Source: Sphingorhabdus lutea (GTDB taxonomy: Bacteria > Pseudomonadota > Alphaproteobacteria > Sphingomonadales > Sphingomonadaceae). From it: a stretch of 64,000 nt of DNA. The stretch spans positions 920,501-984,500 of the forward strand of contig NZ_CP018154.1 of the NCBI RefSeq assembly GCF_001889025.1, given 5' to 3'. Both the position numbers and the translations under genes were made by a program. This document shows, piece after piece, positions 56,910 through 64,000 of this stretch. The notes under the pieces are model-generated. The model had not been told where the DNA came from, searched no databases, and worked only from the letters and a program-made list of their open reading frames with translations. Within the stretch, counting starts at the first letter, position 1. Every line of letters starts with the position of its first letter.

Positions 56910-58286
56910 TTATTCATATTCTTCCCGATATTTTTTAACGATGCGCAGCGCGATAAGGTTTAACATCAACGTGACGCAGAATAATAAAAGACCAAGGGCA
57001 AATGCCGCCAATGTTTGCGGGCTGCCAAAATCTTGGTCGCCGGTTAACAATGCCACAATTTGTACTGTTACGGTGGTGATGCTGGCAAAGGGATTGGCGG
57101 TTAAATTTGCGGTATAGCCTGCGGCCATCACCACAATCATCGTTTCACCAATGGCGCGGCTGACCGCCAATAATATGCCGCCGACCACACCGGGCAGGGC
57201 AGCAGGTAATAAAACTTTTTTAATGGTTTCACTTTTGGTGGCGCCCATGGCCAGCGAACCATCGCGCATGGCGCTTGGCACGGCGGCGATGCTGTCATCC
57301 GACATGGATGCAACCAATGGGATAATCATCACACCCATTACCAAACCAGCGGCCATTGCATTATCGGATGCGGCATTGGAAACGCCCAACATGACGGCAA
57401 AATCACGCACCGCAGGGGCAATGGTTAAAGCCGCAAAATATCCATAAACCACGGTGGGAATACCTGCCAATAATTCCAATATAGGTTTCATCCATGCGCG
57501 TAATTTTGTGCTGGCATATTGGGTTAGGTAAATTGCGCTCATCAATCCCAATGGGATGGCGACAATCATGGCGATAATCGCGCCGATGAAAATCGTGCCC
57601 CAAAATAGGGGGATGGCGCCATAGCCATTATATTCGCCGGGCGTGGTATGTTTTTTCGGATTCCACTCTGTGCCAAAAATAAATTCGGAAACCGACACAT
57701 GGGTAAAAAATTGGAATGTTTCAAACATTAAAGAGGCAACAATGCCCAATGTGGTGATGATGGCGATAAGCGATGCGGCAAGCAAAACGCCAAGCATCAA
57801 CCGCTCCACCTTTGACCGGGCGCGAAAATCAGGCTTAATACGCAGGAAAGCAAATGCCCCACATGCAAAAATGATAATGCCCAAAATAATCAATTGGATC
57901 AAATTATAAAGGCTGGTCGCTTGGCGATAATCATCAACCAATTTTTCTGAACCATCCTGAAAGGCAACATCCTGCACGCCATTGGCGATATTGCGTGCTT
58001 CGGATAAAATGGCGGCGCGTGCACCAGCGTCGCTTGGCAAGGAAACCGCATCGGGGGAGGCCAACACATTATTTGTAATTAAAACGGGCGAAATATTTTG
58101 CCAAACCAATGTAAAAATGGCCGCAGGAATAATGACCCATGCCAAAACATACCAACCATGATAATTGGGCAGGCTGTTCAGCCGGCTTTTGCCATTGCCT
58201 GCCAACGCAATGGCGCGGGCGCGTCCGGTTAACCAGGCAATAAGTCCCAATCCCAAAAGCATGAACAGCATCGCTGTTATTGTCAT
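56910..58286 (-). CDS. pstC: Phosphate ABC transporter permease PstC
   Basis: A 458-residue permease, longer than the E. coli protein because of an N-terminal extension (about 1-170) with extra membrane segments, as in other alphaproteobacteria. The core has SEFIFGTEWNPKK, then several helices and the EAA loop RDGSLAMGATKSETIKKVLLPAALPGVVGG. It forms the channel with PstA. It is separated from pstS by a gap with a terminator hairpin. Confidence 0.94.
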   Translation of the reverse strand: MTITAMLFMLLGLGLIAWLTGRARAIALAGNGKSRLNSLPNYHGWYVLAWVIIPAAIFTLVWQNISPVLITNNVLASPDAVSLPSDAGARAAILSEARNIANGVQDVAFQDGSEKLVDDYRQATSLYNLIQLIILGIIIFACGAFAFLRIKPDFRARSKVERLMLGVLLAASLIAIITTLGIVASLMFETFQFFTHVSVSEFIFGTEWNPKKHTTPGEYNGYGAIPLFWGTIFIGAIIAMIVAIPLGLMSAIYLTQYASTKLRAWMKPILELLAGIPTVVYGYFAALTIAPAVRDFAVMLGVSNAASDNAMAAGLVMGVMIIPLVASMSDDSIAAVPSAMRDGSLAMGATKSETIKKVLLPAALPGVVGGILLAVSRAIGETMIVVMAAGYTANLTANPFASITTVTVQIVALLTGDQDFGSPQTLAAFALGLLLFCVTLMLNLIALRIVKKYREEYE

Positions 58287-58583
58287 AATATTATCGCCTA
58301 TATATTCGATTCGGCCGATGAGACCATATATTCAAAGAAAATAACGTGTAAGATTTTTGAATGTAATTCTACCTGAAAATCCTACTATGAGTGATATATT
58401 TCAGTTATGTGACAATGAAGCTATTGCCGCAATCTATATGTGGAAAACCCCAAAATAGAATTTTTTTAGCAGCATTGCCCAAAAAATTAACGGGATGAAA
58501 GCCCGATAAAATTATCTCATTTGGTTGAAAAAAAGGGCAGGCACATAAAATGCCCGCCCTTTAACATTCTGCATAGACGGGGA
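58287..58583. other. 297-bp gap between pstS and pstC
   Basis: No gene seen. It contains the terminator-like hairpin described separately and AT-rich sequence before pstC. No PHO box with 11-nt periodicity was found here, so pstCAB-phoU-phoB may depend on read-through from pstS or on a weaker promoter. Confidence 0.4.
58526..58561 (-). terminator. Terminator/attenuator between pstS and pstC
   Basis: On the minus strand the 11-base stem AAGGGCGGGCA / TGCCTGCCCTT (one G-T pair) with a seven-base loop is followed by a run of T residues. It lies 23 bp after the pstS stop, where partial termination would raise PstS over the permease proteins. Confidence 0.88.
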
Positions 58584-59636
58584 TTATTTCAAATCTTTAC
58601 CATCCAATGGGGTTAATGCAGATACGATGGATTCAACATTTGCGCGTTTATCTTTGGCAATGGAAATAAGACCCAATTTCGCCAAATATCCGCCATCTGC
58701 GCTGCCGGTCATAAATTCAGCGATAAATTCCTTCATATTTGGAATTTTGTCCATATGTGCTTTTTTCACATAAATATATAATGGACGCGCACCAGGATAT
58801 TTGCCGCCTGCAATTGCTTCATAAGTTGGGGCAATGCCGTCCATGGCAAGACCGCGAACCTTATCGGCATTTTCTTCCATATAGCTATAGCCAAAAATGC
58901 CTAGCATATTGGGGTTTGCGACCAATTTTTGAACGATCAAATTGTCATTTTCGCCCTGTTCCTGATATACGCCGTCGGTGCGCAATTCTTTACAAATGGC
59001 TTCATATTTTTCTTTGTCGCTGTCTTTTAACGCTTTGGTTGCGGCGTCGGTTTTACAGCCTGCTTCCATCACCAATTCTTCAAATGCATCGCGTGTGCCC
59101 GATGTTGGCGGCGGGCCAAATACTGCAATGGCGATATTGGGCAATGATGGATCGATATCTGACCAATTTTTGGCAGTATTTGCCTTGCCAAATGGATTTG
59201 CGGCCAATGCCTTATAAACAATGGCAGGGCTTAATTTAAATTCTTTGCCGCCAATTGATTGCGCAATGGCAATGCCGTCTATGCCAACTTGTATTTCGAC
59301 AATGTCGGTAACGCCATTTGCCTGGCATTTTTCAAATTCGGATTTTTTAATGCGGCGTGACGCATTGGTAATATCAGGGGTGTTCATGCCAACGCCTGAA
59401 CAAAATTGATCCATGCCACCGCCGGTGCCGGTTGATTCCAAAACGGGGTTGGTGCGGCTGGTATCAGCTTGGGTGAATTTTTCCGCCACAGCTTTGGCAA
59501 ATGGAAAAACGGTTGACGAACCAACGATACGGATTTCGCTGCGGTTGCCGCCGCCTGCGCCACCTTGGCTAGCCTGATCTTGACAACCAGCAAGCGTAAG
59601 CGCGGTTGCAGCAATGAGCAAAGTTTTCTTTAACAT
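58584..59636 (-). CDS. pstS: Phosphate ABC transporter substrate-binding protein PstS (lipoprotein)
   Basis: A protein of about 350 residues. The lipoprotein signal ends in the lipobox LAGC, so it is probably anchored to a membrane. Family blocks are IRIVGSSTVFPFAKAVAEKF near the start, VLESTGTGGGMDQFCSG, and PPPTSGTRDAFEELV with the phosphate-contacting Ser/Thr/Arg. It binds phosphate in the periplasm for PstCAB. ATG 59636 has AGGGAA upstream; an in-frame start at 59669 lacks a signal peptide. A three-repeat PHO box lies 118-146 bases upstream. Confidence 0.95.
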   Translation of the reverse strand: MLKKTLLIAATALTLAGCQDQASQGGAGGGNRSEIRIVGSSTVFPFAKAVAEKFTQADTSRTNPVLESTGTGGGMDQFCSGVGMNTPDITNASRRIKKSEFEKCQANGVTDIVEIQVGIDGIAIAQSIGGKEFKLSPAIVYKALAANPFGKANTAKNWSDIDPSLPNIAIAVFGPPPTSGTRDAFEELVMEAGCKTDAATKALKDSDKEKYEAICKELRTDGVYQEQGENDNLIVQKLVANPNMLGIFGYSYMEENADKVRGLAMDGIAPTYEAIAGGKYPGARPLYIYVKKAHMDKIPNMKEFIAEFMTGSADGGYLAKLGLISIAKDKRANVESIVSALTPLDGKDLK

Positions 59637-59754
59637 CAAAAAATTCCCTATTTTCTGGCGCATGGCCAATATCTTAAAATAATGTGCGCCCTATTGTGGT
59701 TGCCCCCAATATTTAAGCGTCAAATGGCTATTAAAGGGGGGGCATTGCGCGGGC

Positions 59755-59781
59755 GTGACTCTTTTGTGACGTTTTCGTGAC
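59755..59781 (-). promoter_or_regulatory. Three-repeat PHO box upstream of pstS
   Basis: On the minus strand, GTCAC occurs three times, at 59777-59781, 59766-59770 and 59755-59759, with exact 11-base spacing. This is the layout of PhoB-binding half-sites. It lies between phoR and pstS and points toward pstS, which makes Pho control of the pst genes very likely. Confidence 0.88.
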
Positions 59782-59843
59782 AATGATTGAGGTAAAGCTA
59801 GGGGGTAAAATAAAGGGAAACCGAAAAATTGGAAATGATATTA

Positions 59844-61070
59844 TCAATTGGGATATTGGCGCGGAAAAGAAACGGAAATTGTTGTTCCAACGCCCAGTTC
59901 GCTTTTAATATCAAGATAGCCGCGATGGCGATCGACAATATGTTTGACCAAGGAAAGGCCCAATCCGGTGCCGCCCAATGCCTTGCTGCGCCCTGCATCA
60001 ACACGGTAAAATCTTTCGGTTAATCGCGGGATATGCTCAGGCGGGATGCCATCCCCCTTATCACTTACCGATAAAATTATCATCGAATCCGAACGGGATG
60101 ATTGCAATTTCAATTCAACCAAAGTGCCAGATTTGCCATATTTCATGGAATTGGAAAGCAGGTTATTGACCACTTGGCGCAATTGAAATGCATCGCCCCT
60201 GATGATGGGATTGGTGATTTCCGGCACAAAAATAATATCATTGCCGCGCGGATTTGATCCATTTTTTAAAATGTCGCAAACCTCTTGGCATAAAATTTCC
60301 AAATTTACTTCTTGGGTTGCCAAATCATGTTTTTCCGCCTCAATGCGCGATAGCGACATTAAATCGCGGATTAACGCCTCCATCCGCATGGTTTCGGATG
60401 ACATGATGTTCAAAAATTTCGTCTGTTGTTCCTTGGCCGGGACGCCTTCTTGCAAGGTTTCAATAAATCCTTTGACAGAGGCAAGCGGGGTCAGCAATTC
60501 ATGGCTGGCATTTGCGACAAAATCGACCCGCATTTTTTCCGCAGCATGGCGGCTGGTTTGATCGGAAAGGCGAATAATCAATTGATTTTCATATAATTGG
60601 CCAATGCGCAATTCCCATATTTGATGTGGGCGTCCAATTCCGGTTAGGATAAGCGGCGATGCGGCCTCCCTTTTTTGGGGATCGGTAATTGCCTCTATCG
60701 CGCCGGCATGGCGCAATGCCCCGCGAATATTCATACCGACAAGCTGCCCCCCCAATAAAAGCAGCGCGCTTTTATTTGCGTGGCTGACGCGGTTGCCATT
60801 TACAATCAATAAAGGATCGACGCTATTTTGAATGAAAAGTTCAAAATCGGGATGATTGGTAATATATCGATCATTTTCATTATGTAGCATGCTGCTTTTA
60901 CGGCGGGCGACATTTCCCTCCTCATAGGTAAAAATAAATGTCGAAATTAACGCGCAGACCAGCATGATGATGATGCGTTCAATATGCGTATTAAGCACAG
61001 ATGCGCTGACCGCTCCGGCGATGCAAATCAATAAAGCAGCAAAAGTGCGCCAGTTCAAATAGTGAATCAT
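59844..61070 (-). CDS. phoR: Phosphate-regulon sensor histidine kinase PhoR
   Basis: A protein of about 408 residues: two N-terminal membrane helices, a PAS-like region (about 80-165), then HisKA with FVANASHELLTPLASVKGF (phosphohistidine about 190; the usual Arg after HEL is Leu) and a HATPase with FQLRQVVNNLLSNSMKYG (N box), VSDKGDGIPPEHI and GGTGLGLSLVKHIV (G boxes). It phosphorylates PhoB when phosphate is scarce. The ATG at 61070 is used; a TTG at 61106 is an alternative. It is first in the run phoR-pstS-pstCAB-phoU-phoB, while phoB is last. Confidence 0.95.
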   Translation of the reverse strand: MIHYLNWRTFAALLICIAGAVSASVLNTHIERIIIMLVCALISTFIFTYEEGNVARRKSSMLHNENDRYITNHPDFELFIQNSVDPLLIVNGNRVSHANKSALLLLGGQLVGMNIRGALRHAGAIEAITDPQKREAASPLILTGIGRPHQIWELRIGQLYENQLIIRLSDQTSRHAAEKMRVDFVANASHELLTPLASVKGFIETLQEGVPAKEQQTKFLNIMSSETMRMEALIRDLMSLSRIEAEKHDLATQEVNLEILCQEVCDILKNGSNPRGNDIIFVPEITNPIIRGDAFQLRQVVNNLLSNSMKYGKSGTLVELKLQSSRSDSMIILSVSDKGDGIPPEHIPRLTERFYRVDAGRSKALGGTGLGLSLVKHIVDRHRGYLDIKSELGVGTTISVSFPRQYPN

Positions 61071-61268
61071 GAAATAGTGGATAGGTGATAGCGATTTGCG
61101 CCGCAATCATCTTTATTGTCTTTTTTCGTTAAACAAAGGGGCGGCGATTGTCCCGATCATGGACGGTAACAAATATTATCACCCATTGGCGCGTCATACG
61201 GCAATATTTACAAGGATAAATGACGATTTTGGTTGAGTATTTACGATGTTATAGTGCATATTTAATAT

Positions 61269-61724
61269 ATGAGCGAAGAAGCAAATAATAAAGATACTGC
61301 AAATAATGATGATTTTGCGACAAATGGCGGCATGGCCCCAATTGATAAGGTTGCAAATCATGTCGCCTCAAGGCGCAAATTACTTGCCGGTGCAATTGTC
61401 GGATCGTCGATGATTGTGACGATACGTCCCGCCATTGCACAGGCGGCAGGGTCGGTTTTAAATTGCGAAATCCCCATTCCAGGGCCGCATGGTTCGGGCC
61501 AATCAATTGCCGCCGATGGTAAATTGGTGCCATATGGCACGCCGGGTTCGTTCACCCCCTCTGGCCGCAAATATACTGGCGAACAGGTAAAATCCGCGCT
61601 TGGCGGTCGTTCTTTGCCCGGCACAAGCTATGATGAAAGCCGCGCATATGTGAACTATATTCGCAAATTACAGGCTGGGCAAAGCGGCTTTACCTGCTTT
61701 GCATCCATCCAAATGCCGCGTTAA
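61269..61724 (+). CDS. Hypothetical protein with a Tat-like signal
   Basis: A 151-residue protein of unknown family. Residues 34-41 read SRRKLLAG, followed by a hydrophobic stretch and RPAIAQAAG, which looks like a twin-arginine export signal with a cleavage site. The mature part is Gly/Pro/Ser-rich with two cysteines (LNCEIPIPGPHGSG and FTCFASIQ), resembling parts of short secreted proteins, but no domain is recognised. It is divergent from phoR and lacks a PHO box of its own. The Tat reading is inference. Confidence 0.55.
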   Translation: MSEEANNKDTANNDDFATNGGMAPIDKVANHVASRRKLLAGAIVGSSMIVTIRPAIAQAAGSVLNCEIPIPGPHGSGQSIAADGKLVPYGTPGSFTPSGRKYTGEQVKSALGGRSLPGTSYDESRAYVNYIRKLQAGQSGFTCFASIQMPR

Positions 61725-61803
61725 ATCCAAATATTATCTTAAATCCAAATGCTGCAATAAATATTGCGGCATGTTGGTTTATATCTGCGTATATTATATA
61801 GGT

Positions 61804-63453
61804 TTATATCGGCTCGCCTGCTTCTCTTGCCCTTTCCACGACGCTTTGTTCCAATTTAGGCAATGGCTTGATTAAGGATAAAAGCATGATGATGACCACT
61901 GGATAACATATTAAAACGCATAATAAAGCGGTTTGCAGGTCACCGACAATGTCGCTGATTAAACCAATGACATATGGTCCCATGCCAAGGCCGATTAAAT
62001 TTGTGCCAAGGAAAAATACCGCCGTTGCCGTGCCGCGCATTCGCGGTAATACAATATCCTGCGATGACGCGGCAATGGGGGCAAGCCACATAATCTGGCA
62101 AAAATTGCTTAATCCCAAAAATATATAAAATGTGGTAGCATCGGTGGCGGTTAATTGCAGCCATGTGAAAATTGCCGCCAAAGCCAGCGCAATCATCACC
62201 ACATATATCCGCCCCGCCGCATGGAATTTTTTGGCATGGTCAGAAATCATCCCGCCCGCCACCGTGCCAAGCCCGCCAGATACTGCCAAAATCCAACCAA
62301 GGGTTAAGCCCGCACTTGGCCCAACGCCATATTCGGTTTTTGCGAATAAAAAGATGAATGGCGACACGCCATAGCTGGCAAAGGAGGCAATGCCACCAAT
62401 TAACGCCAATTTGGCAAAGCTGATATTGCCAATTAACTGCGCGGTTGGTTTATCGCGCAGACGTATAGATTGCAGCCAGCTATAACTGCAATATAAACCA
62501 ATGCCGATGGCGGTCCATTGCACCATATTGGTGGTAAGGGCGAAACTGCCAAAATTGGCAATGATGGCGCGTTTTTCAGCCGCCAATAAATTATCAGTCC
62601 AACTGACCAATGCAATAATCAATATTAGCGCAAACATCGCCATTATGGCGTTATTTCGAAATATTTTACCGCCCGCTTTGGCGCTGCGTATCATGCTAAA
62701 TGGCGGGAACATGCCGCCCATTTCGCGAAACACTGCGCGAAAGGGGTGGGGATCATTTTTGCCCTCTATCCCATCAAAAAATCCGCGAGGCGGTTCTTTC
62801 ACGGTAAAGCGCATTAAAAGAGCAAGGATTAAACCAGGAATGCCAAATGCCAAAAATGTTGCCTGCCATCCCGCAAGGCCAAAGGGCTGTGTTTCGGGGG
62901 TATAATTATTGGCCCAATAATCAATTACCGCCCCGCCAAAGATAAGCGAAGCACCAACGCCAACATAAATCCCGCTGGAATAAATAGACAAGGCGGTGGC
63001 GCGTTTTTCCTTGGGAAAATAATCTTGCAATAATGAATATGCGGCCGGAGAGGCGCTTGCCTCGCCAATGCCAACCCCGACACGGGCAAGGGCAAGCTGC
63101 ACAAAATTACCCGCAAAGCCGCTGACCGCTGTCATCCCTGACCAAAAACTTAACCCCCAGCTGATGGTGCGAACACGGCTCCATCCATCGGCCAATTTTG
63201 CCAATGGAATGCCAAATAATGCGTAAAATAGGGCGAAAGCTGTGCCAAATAATAAACCCAGCTGCGCATCGGTGACGCCCAAATCCTCTTTTAAAGATGG
63301 CGCCAATATGGTGATGATTTGCCGGTCGAGAAAGTTAAAAGCATAGATTAAAACCAGCAATAATAAAATATAACTGCTATATAATTTGCCAGGTGGGGTG
63401 AAATGTGGGGGTAAATGATTTTCGGCCTTTTCATCCTGCGTCGTCATTTCCAT
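61804..63453 (-). CDS. MFS transporter, spinster-like
   Basis: A 549-residue inner-membrane transporter with about 12 membrane segments. The first helix region has YAFNFLDRQIITILAPSLKEDLGVTDAQLGLLFGTAFALFYALFGIPLAKLAD, and ARVGVGIGEASASPAAYSLLQDYFPKEKRATALSIYSSG is the spinster-family signature. A loop of about 60 residues separates the two halves. The substrate is unknown; many related sphingomonad genes sit in catabolic clusters. ATG 63453 has AAGGGGGA upstream. Confidence 0.88.
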   Translation of the reverse strand: MEMTTQDEKAENHLPPHFTPPGKLYSSYILLLLVLIYAFNFLDRQIITILAPSLKEDLGVTDAQLGLLFGTAFALFYALFGIPLAKLADGWSRVRTISWGLSFWSGMTAVSGFAGNFVQLALARVGVGIGEASASPAAYSLLQDYFPKEKRATALSIYSSGIYVGVGASLIFGGAVIDYWANNYTPETQPFGLAGWQATFLAFGIPGLILALLMRFTVKEPPRGFFDGIEGKNDPHPFRAVFREMGGMFPPFSMIRSAKAGGKIFRNNAIMAMFALILIIALVSWTDNLLAAEKRAIIANFGSFALTTNMVQWTAIGIGLYCSYSWLQSIRLRDKPTAQLIGNISFAKLALIGGIASFASYGVSPFIFLFAKTEYGVGPSAGLTLGWILAVSGGLGTVAGGMISDHAKKFHAAGRIYVVMIALALAAIFTWLQLTATDATTFYIFLGLSNFCQIMWLAPIAASSQDIVLPRMRGTATAVFFLGTNLIGLGMGPYVIGLISDIVGDLQTALLCVLICYPVVIIMLLSLIKPLPKLEQSVVERAREAGEPI

Positions 63454-63628
63454 AATATTCCCCCTTATTTCTCTGGTTAATTAAATCAGGGCAATTGGCC
63501 TACAGTCAATCTTTTTATTATATTCAAAGAAAATTTGTTCGGTTTTGCTTGAAATTTTCGATAATAATGGCGATATTCCATAAATAGAGTGATATTTTTC
63601 ACCTAGTTTGTTATTTAGGAGAATTAAA

Positions 63629-64000
63629 ATGGCTGAATGGCCTAATCAAAATAGCAGTCGGGGCGGTTATGACCTTGCTGGCAACCCTGTATCGCAAAGC
63701 GCGGCAGTGGATGCTGGGCTGCGTTCGCACATGCTGAAAGTTTATAACTATATGGCTAGCGCGGTTTTGTTGACCGGCATTGTGGCCATGTTATTCGCGC
63801 AAAGCGAATTTGGACAAAATTTATTTTATAATCCATCCATATTGACATGGGTGTTGATTTTCTCACCTCTTATCATGATTTTCGCGATAAGCTTTGGCAT
63901 TAACAAAATGTCCCAAGGCACATTACAGGCCATGTTCTGGACCTTTGCGGTGTTAATGGGGCTTTCCATGGCGTCGATTTTTCTACGCTTTACCGATACG
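63629..64000 (+). CDS. Bax inhibitor-1 (YccA) family membrane protein (partial, C-terminus cut)
   Basis: The first 124 codons of an integral membrane protein are present; the rest runs off the right edge. It begins MAEWPNQNSSRGGYDLAGNP, then LRSHMLKVYNYMASAVLLTGIVAML, LTWVLIFSPLIMIFAISFGINKMS and FWTFAVLMGLSMASIFLRFT, matching the Bax inhibitor-1/YccA family of pH-sensitive channels and protease regulators. ATG 63629 has AGGAG upstream. Function is inferred from the family only. Confidence 0.88.
   Translation, partial: MAEWPNQNSSRGGYDLAGNPVSQSAAVDAGLRSHMLKVYNYMASAVLLTGIVAMLFAQSEFGQNLFYNPSILTWVLIFSPLIMIFAISFGINKMSQGTLQAMFWTFAVLMGLSMASIFLRFTDT

Noticed and set aside
61107..61268. PHO box before phoR
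   Set aside because: Single TCA-like words occur but no pair at 11-base spacing; the clear box belongs to pstS.

Overview
The window is a chromosomal stretch of a Gram-negative alphaproteobacterium, most likely of the order Sphingomonadales (Sphingorhabdus/Sphingopyxis-like). The reasons are an UrcA-family secreted protein, two large TonB-dependent receptors of sphingomonad/Caulobacter type, a RibBX-type riboflavin enzyme, a DUF2794 protein, an aroQ-accB-accC cluster, an lnt-metK-trmB neighbourhood and a rather AT-rich codon choice for this order. The taxonomic call is inference from gene content; no rRNA or tRNA gene was found. Most of the sequence is ordinary core genome. No prophage, insertion sequence, integron or CRISPR array was seen.

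Region by region. 1-2.4 kb: aroQ-accB-accC (accC cut by the left edge), then thiS-thiG. 2.6-7.7 kb: UrcA protein, a LytS/LytT-type two-component pair, an unknown ORF, trmB, and a diguanylate cyclase lying between trmB and metK. 7.8-14.2 kb: metK, lnt, a secreted unknown protein with a VOC protein, a YqaA membrane protein, and ilvE divergent from a MarR regulator. 14.3-21.7 kb: hisE-hinT, an amino-acid permease, a GST, an atypical thiolase, a helix-turn-helix-fused RibBX followed by ribH, and a Sel1-repeat protein. 21.7-30.1 kb: a DUF389 membrane protein, acnA, a small secreted protein and a TonB receptor of unknown substrate.

30.4-44.9 kb is the main accessory unit, an alpha-glucan (maltodextrin) utilisation locus. 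It holds an MFS sugar symporter, a LacI regulator, a TonB receptor, two flavin-dependent-halogenase-like proteins, a periplasmic GH13 amylase, a cytoplasmic GH13 alpha-glucosidase and a periplasmic GH97 alpha-glucosidase. Two matching palindromic sites next to the regulator suggest one LacI-controlled regulon. Outer-membrane uptake, periplasmic trimming, inner-membrane import and cytoplasmic hydrolysis are all represented. The role of the two halogenase-like proteins is the open question.

45-51.6 kb: an LplT-like transporter, pgsA, OxyR divergent from cysE, DUF2794, a membrane-protein gene with an in-frame stop at codon 8 (apparent pseudogene), and an SDR dehydrogenase. 51.8-61.1 kb is the phosphate-starvation region: an OprO/OprP-type porin facing phoR-pstS-pstC-pstA-pstB-phoU-phoB. 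A textbook three-repeat PHO box (11-nt period) precedes pstS and a two-repeat version precedes the porin. The window closes with a possible Tat-exported unknown protein, a spinster-like MFS transporter and the 5' part of a Bax-inhibitor-1 family gene.

The most interesting points are the HTH-RibBX fusion with symmetrical repeats in its own promoter, the paired halogenase-like genes in the glucan locus, and the early nonsense codon at 50515-50517.
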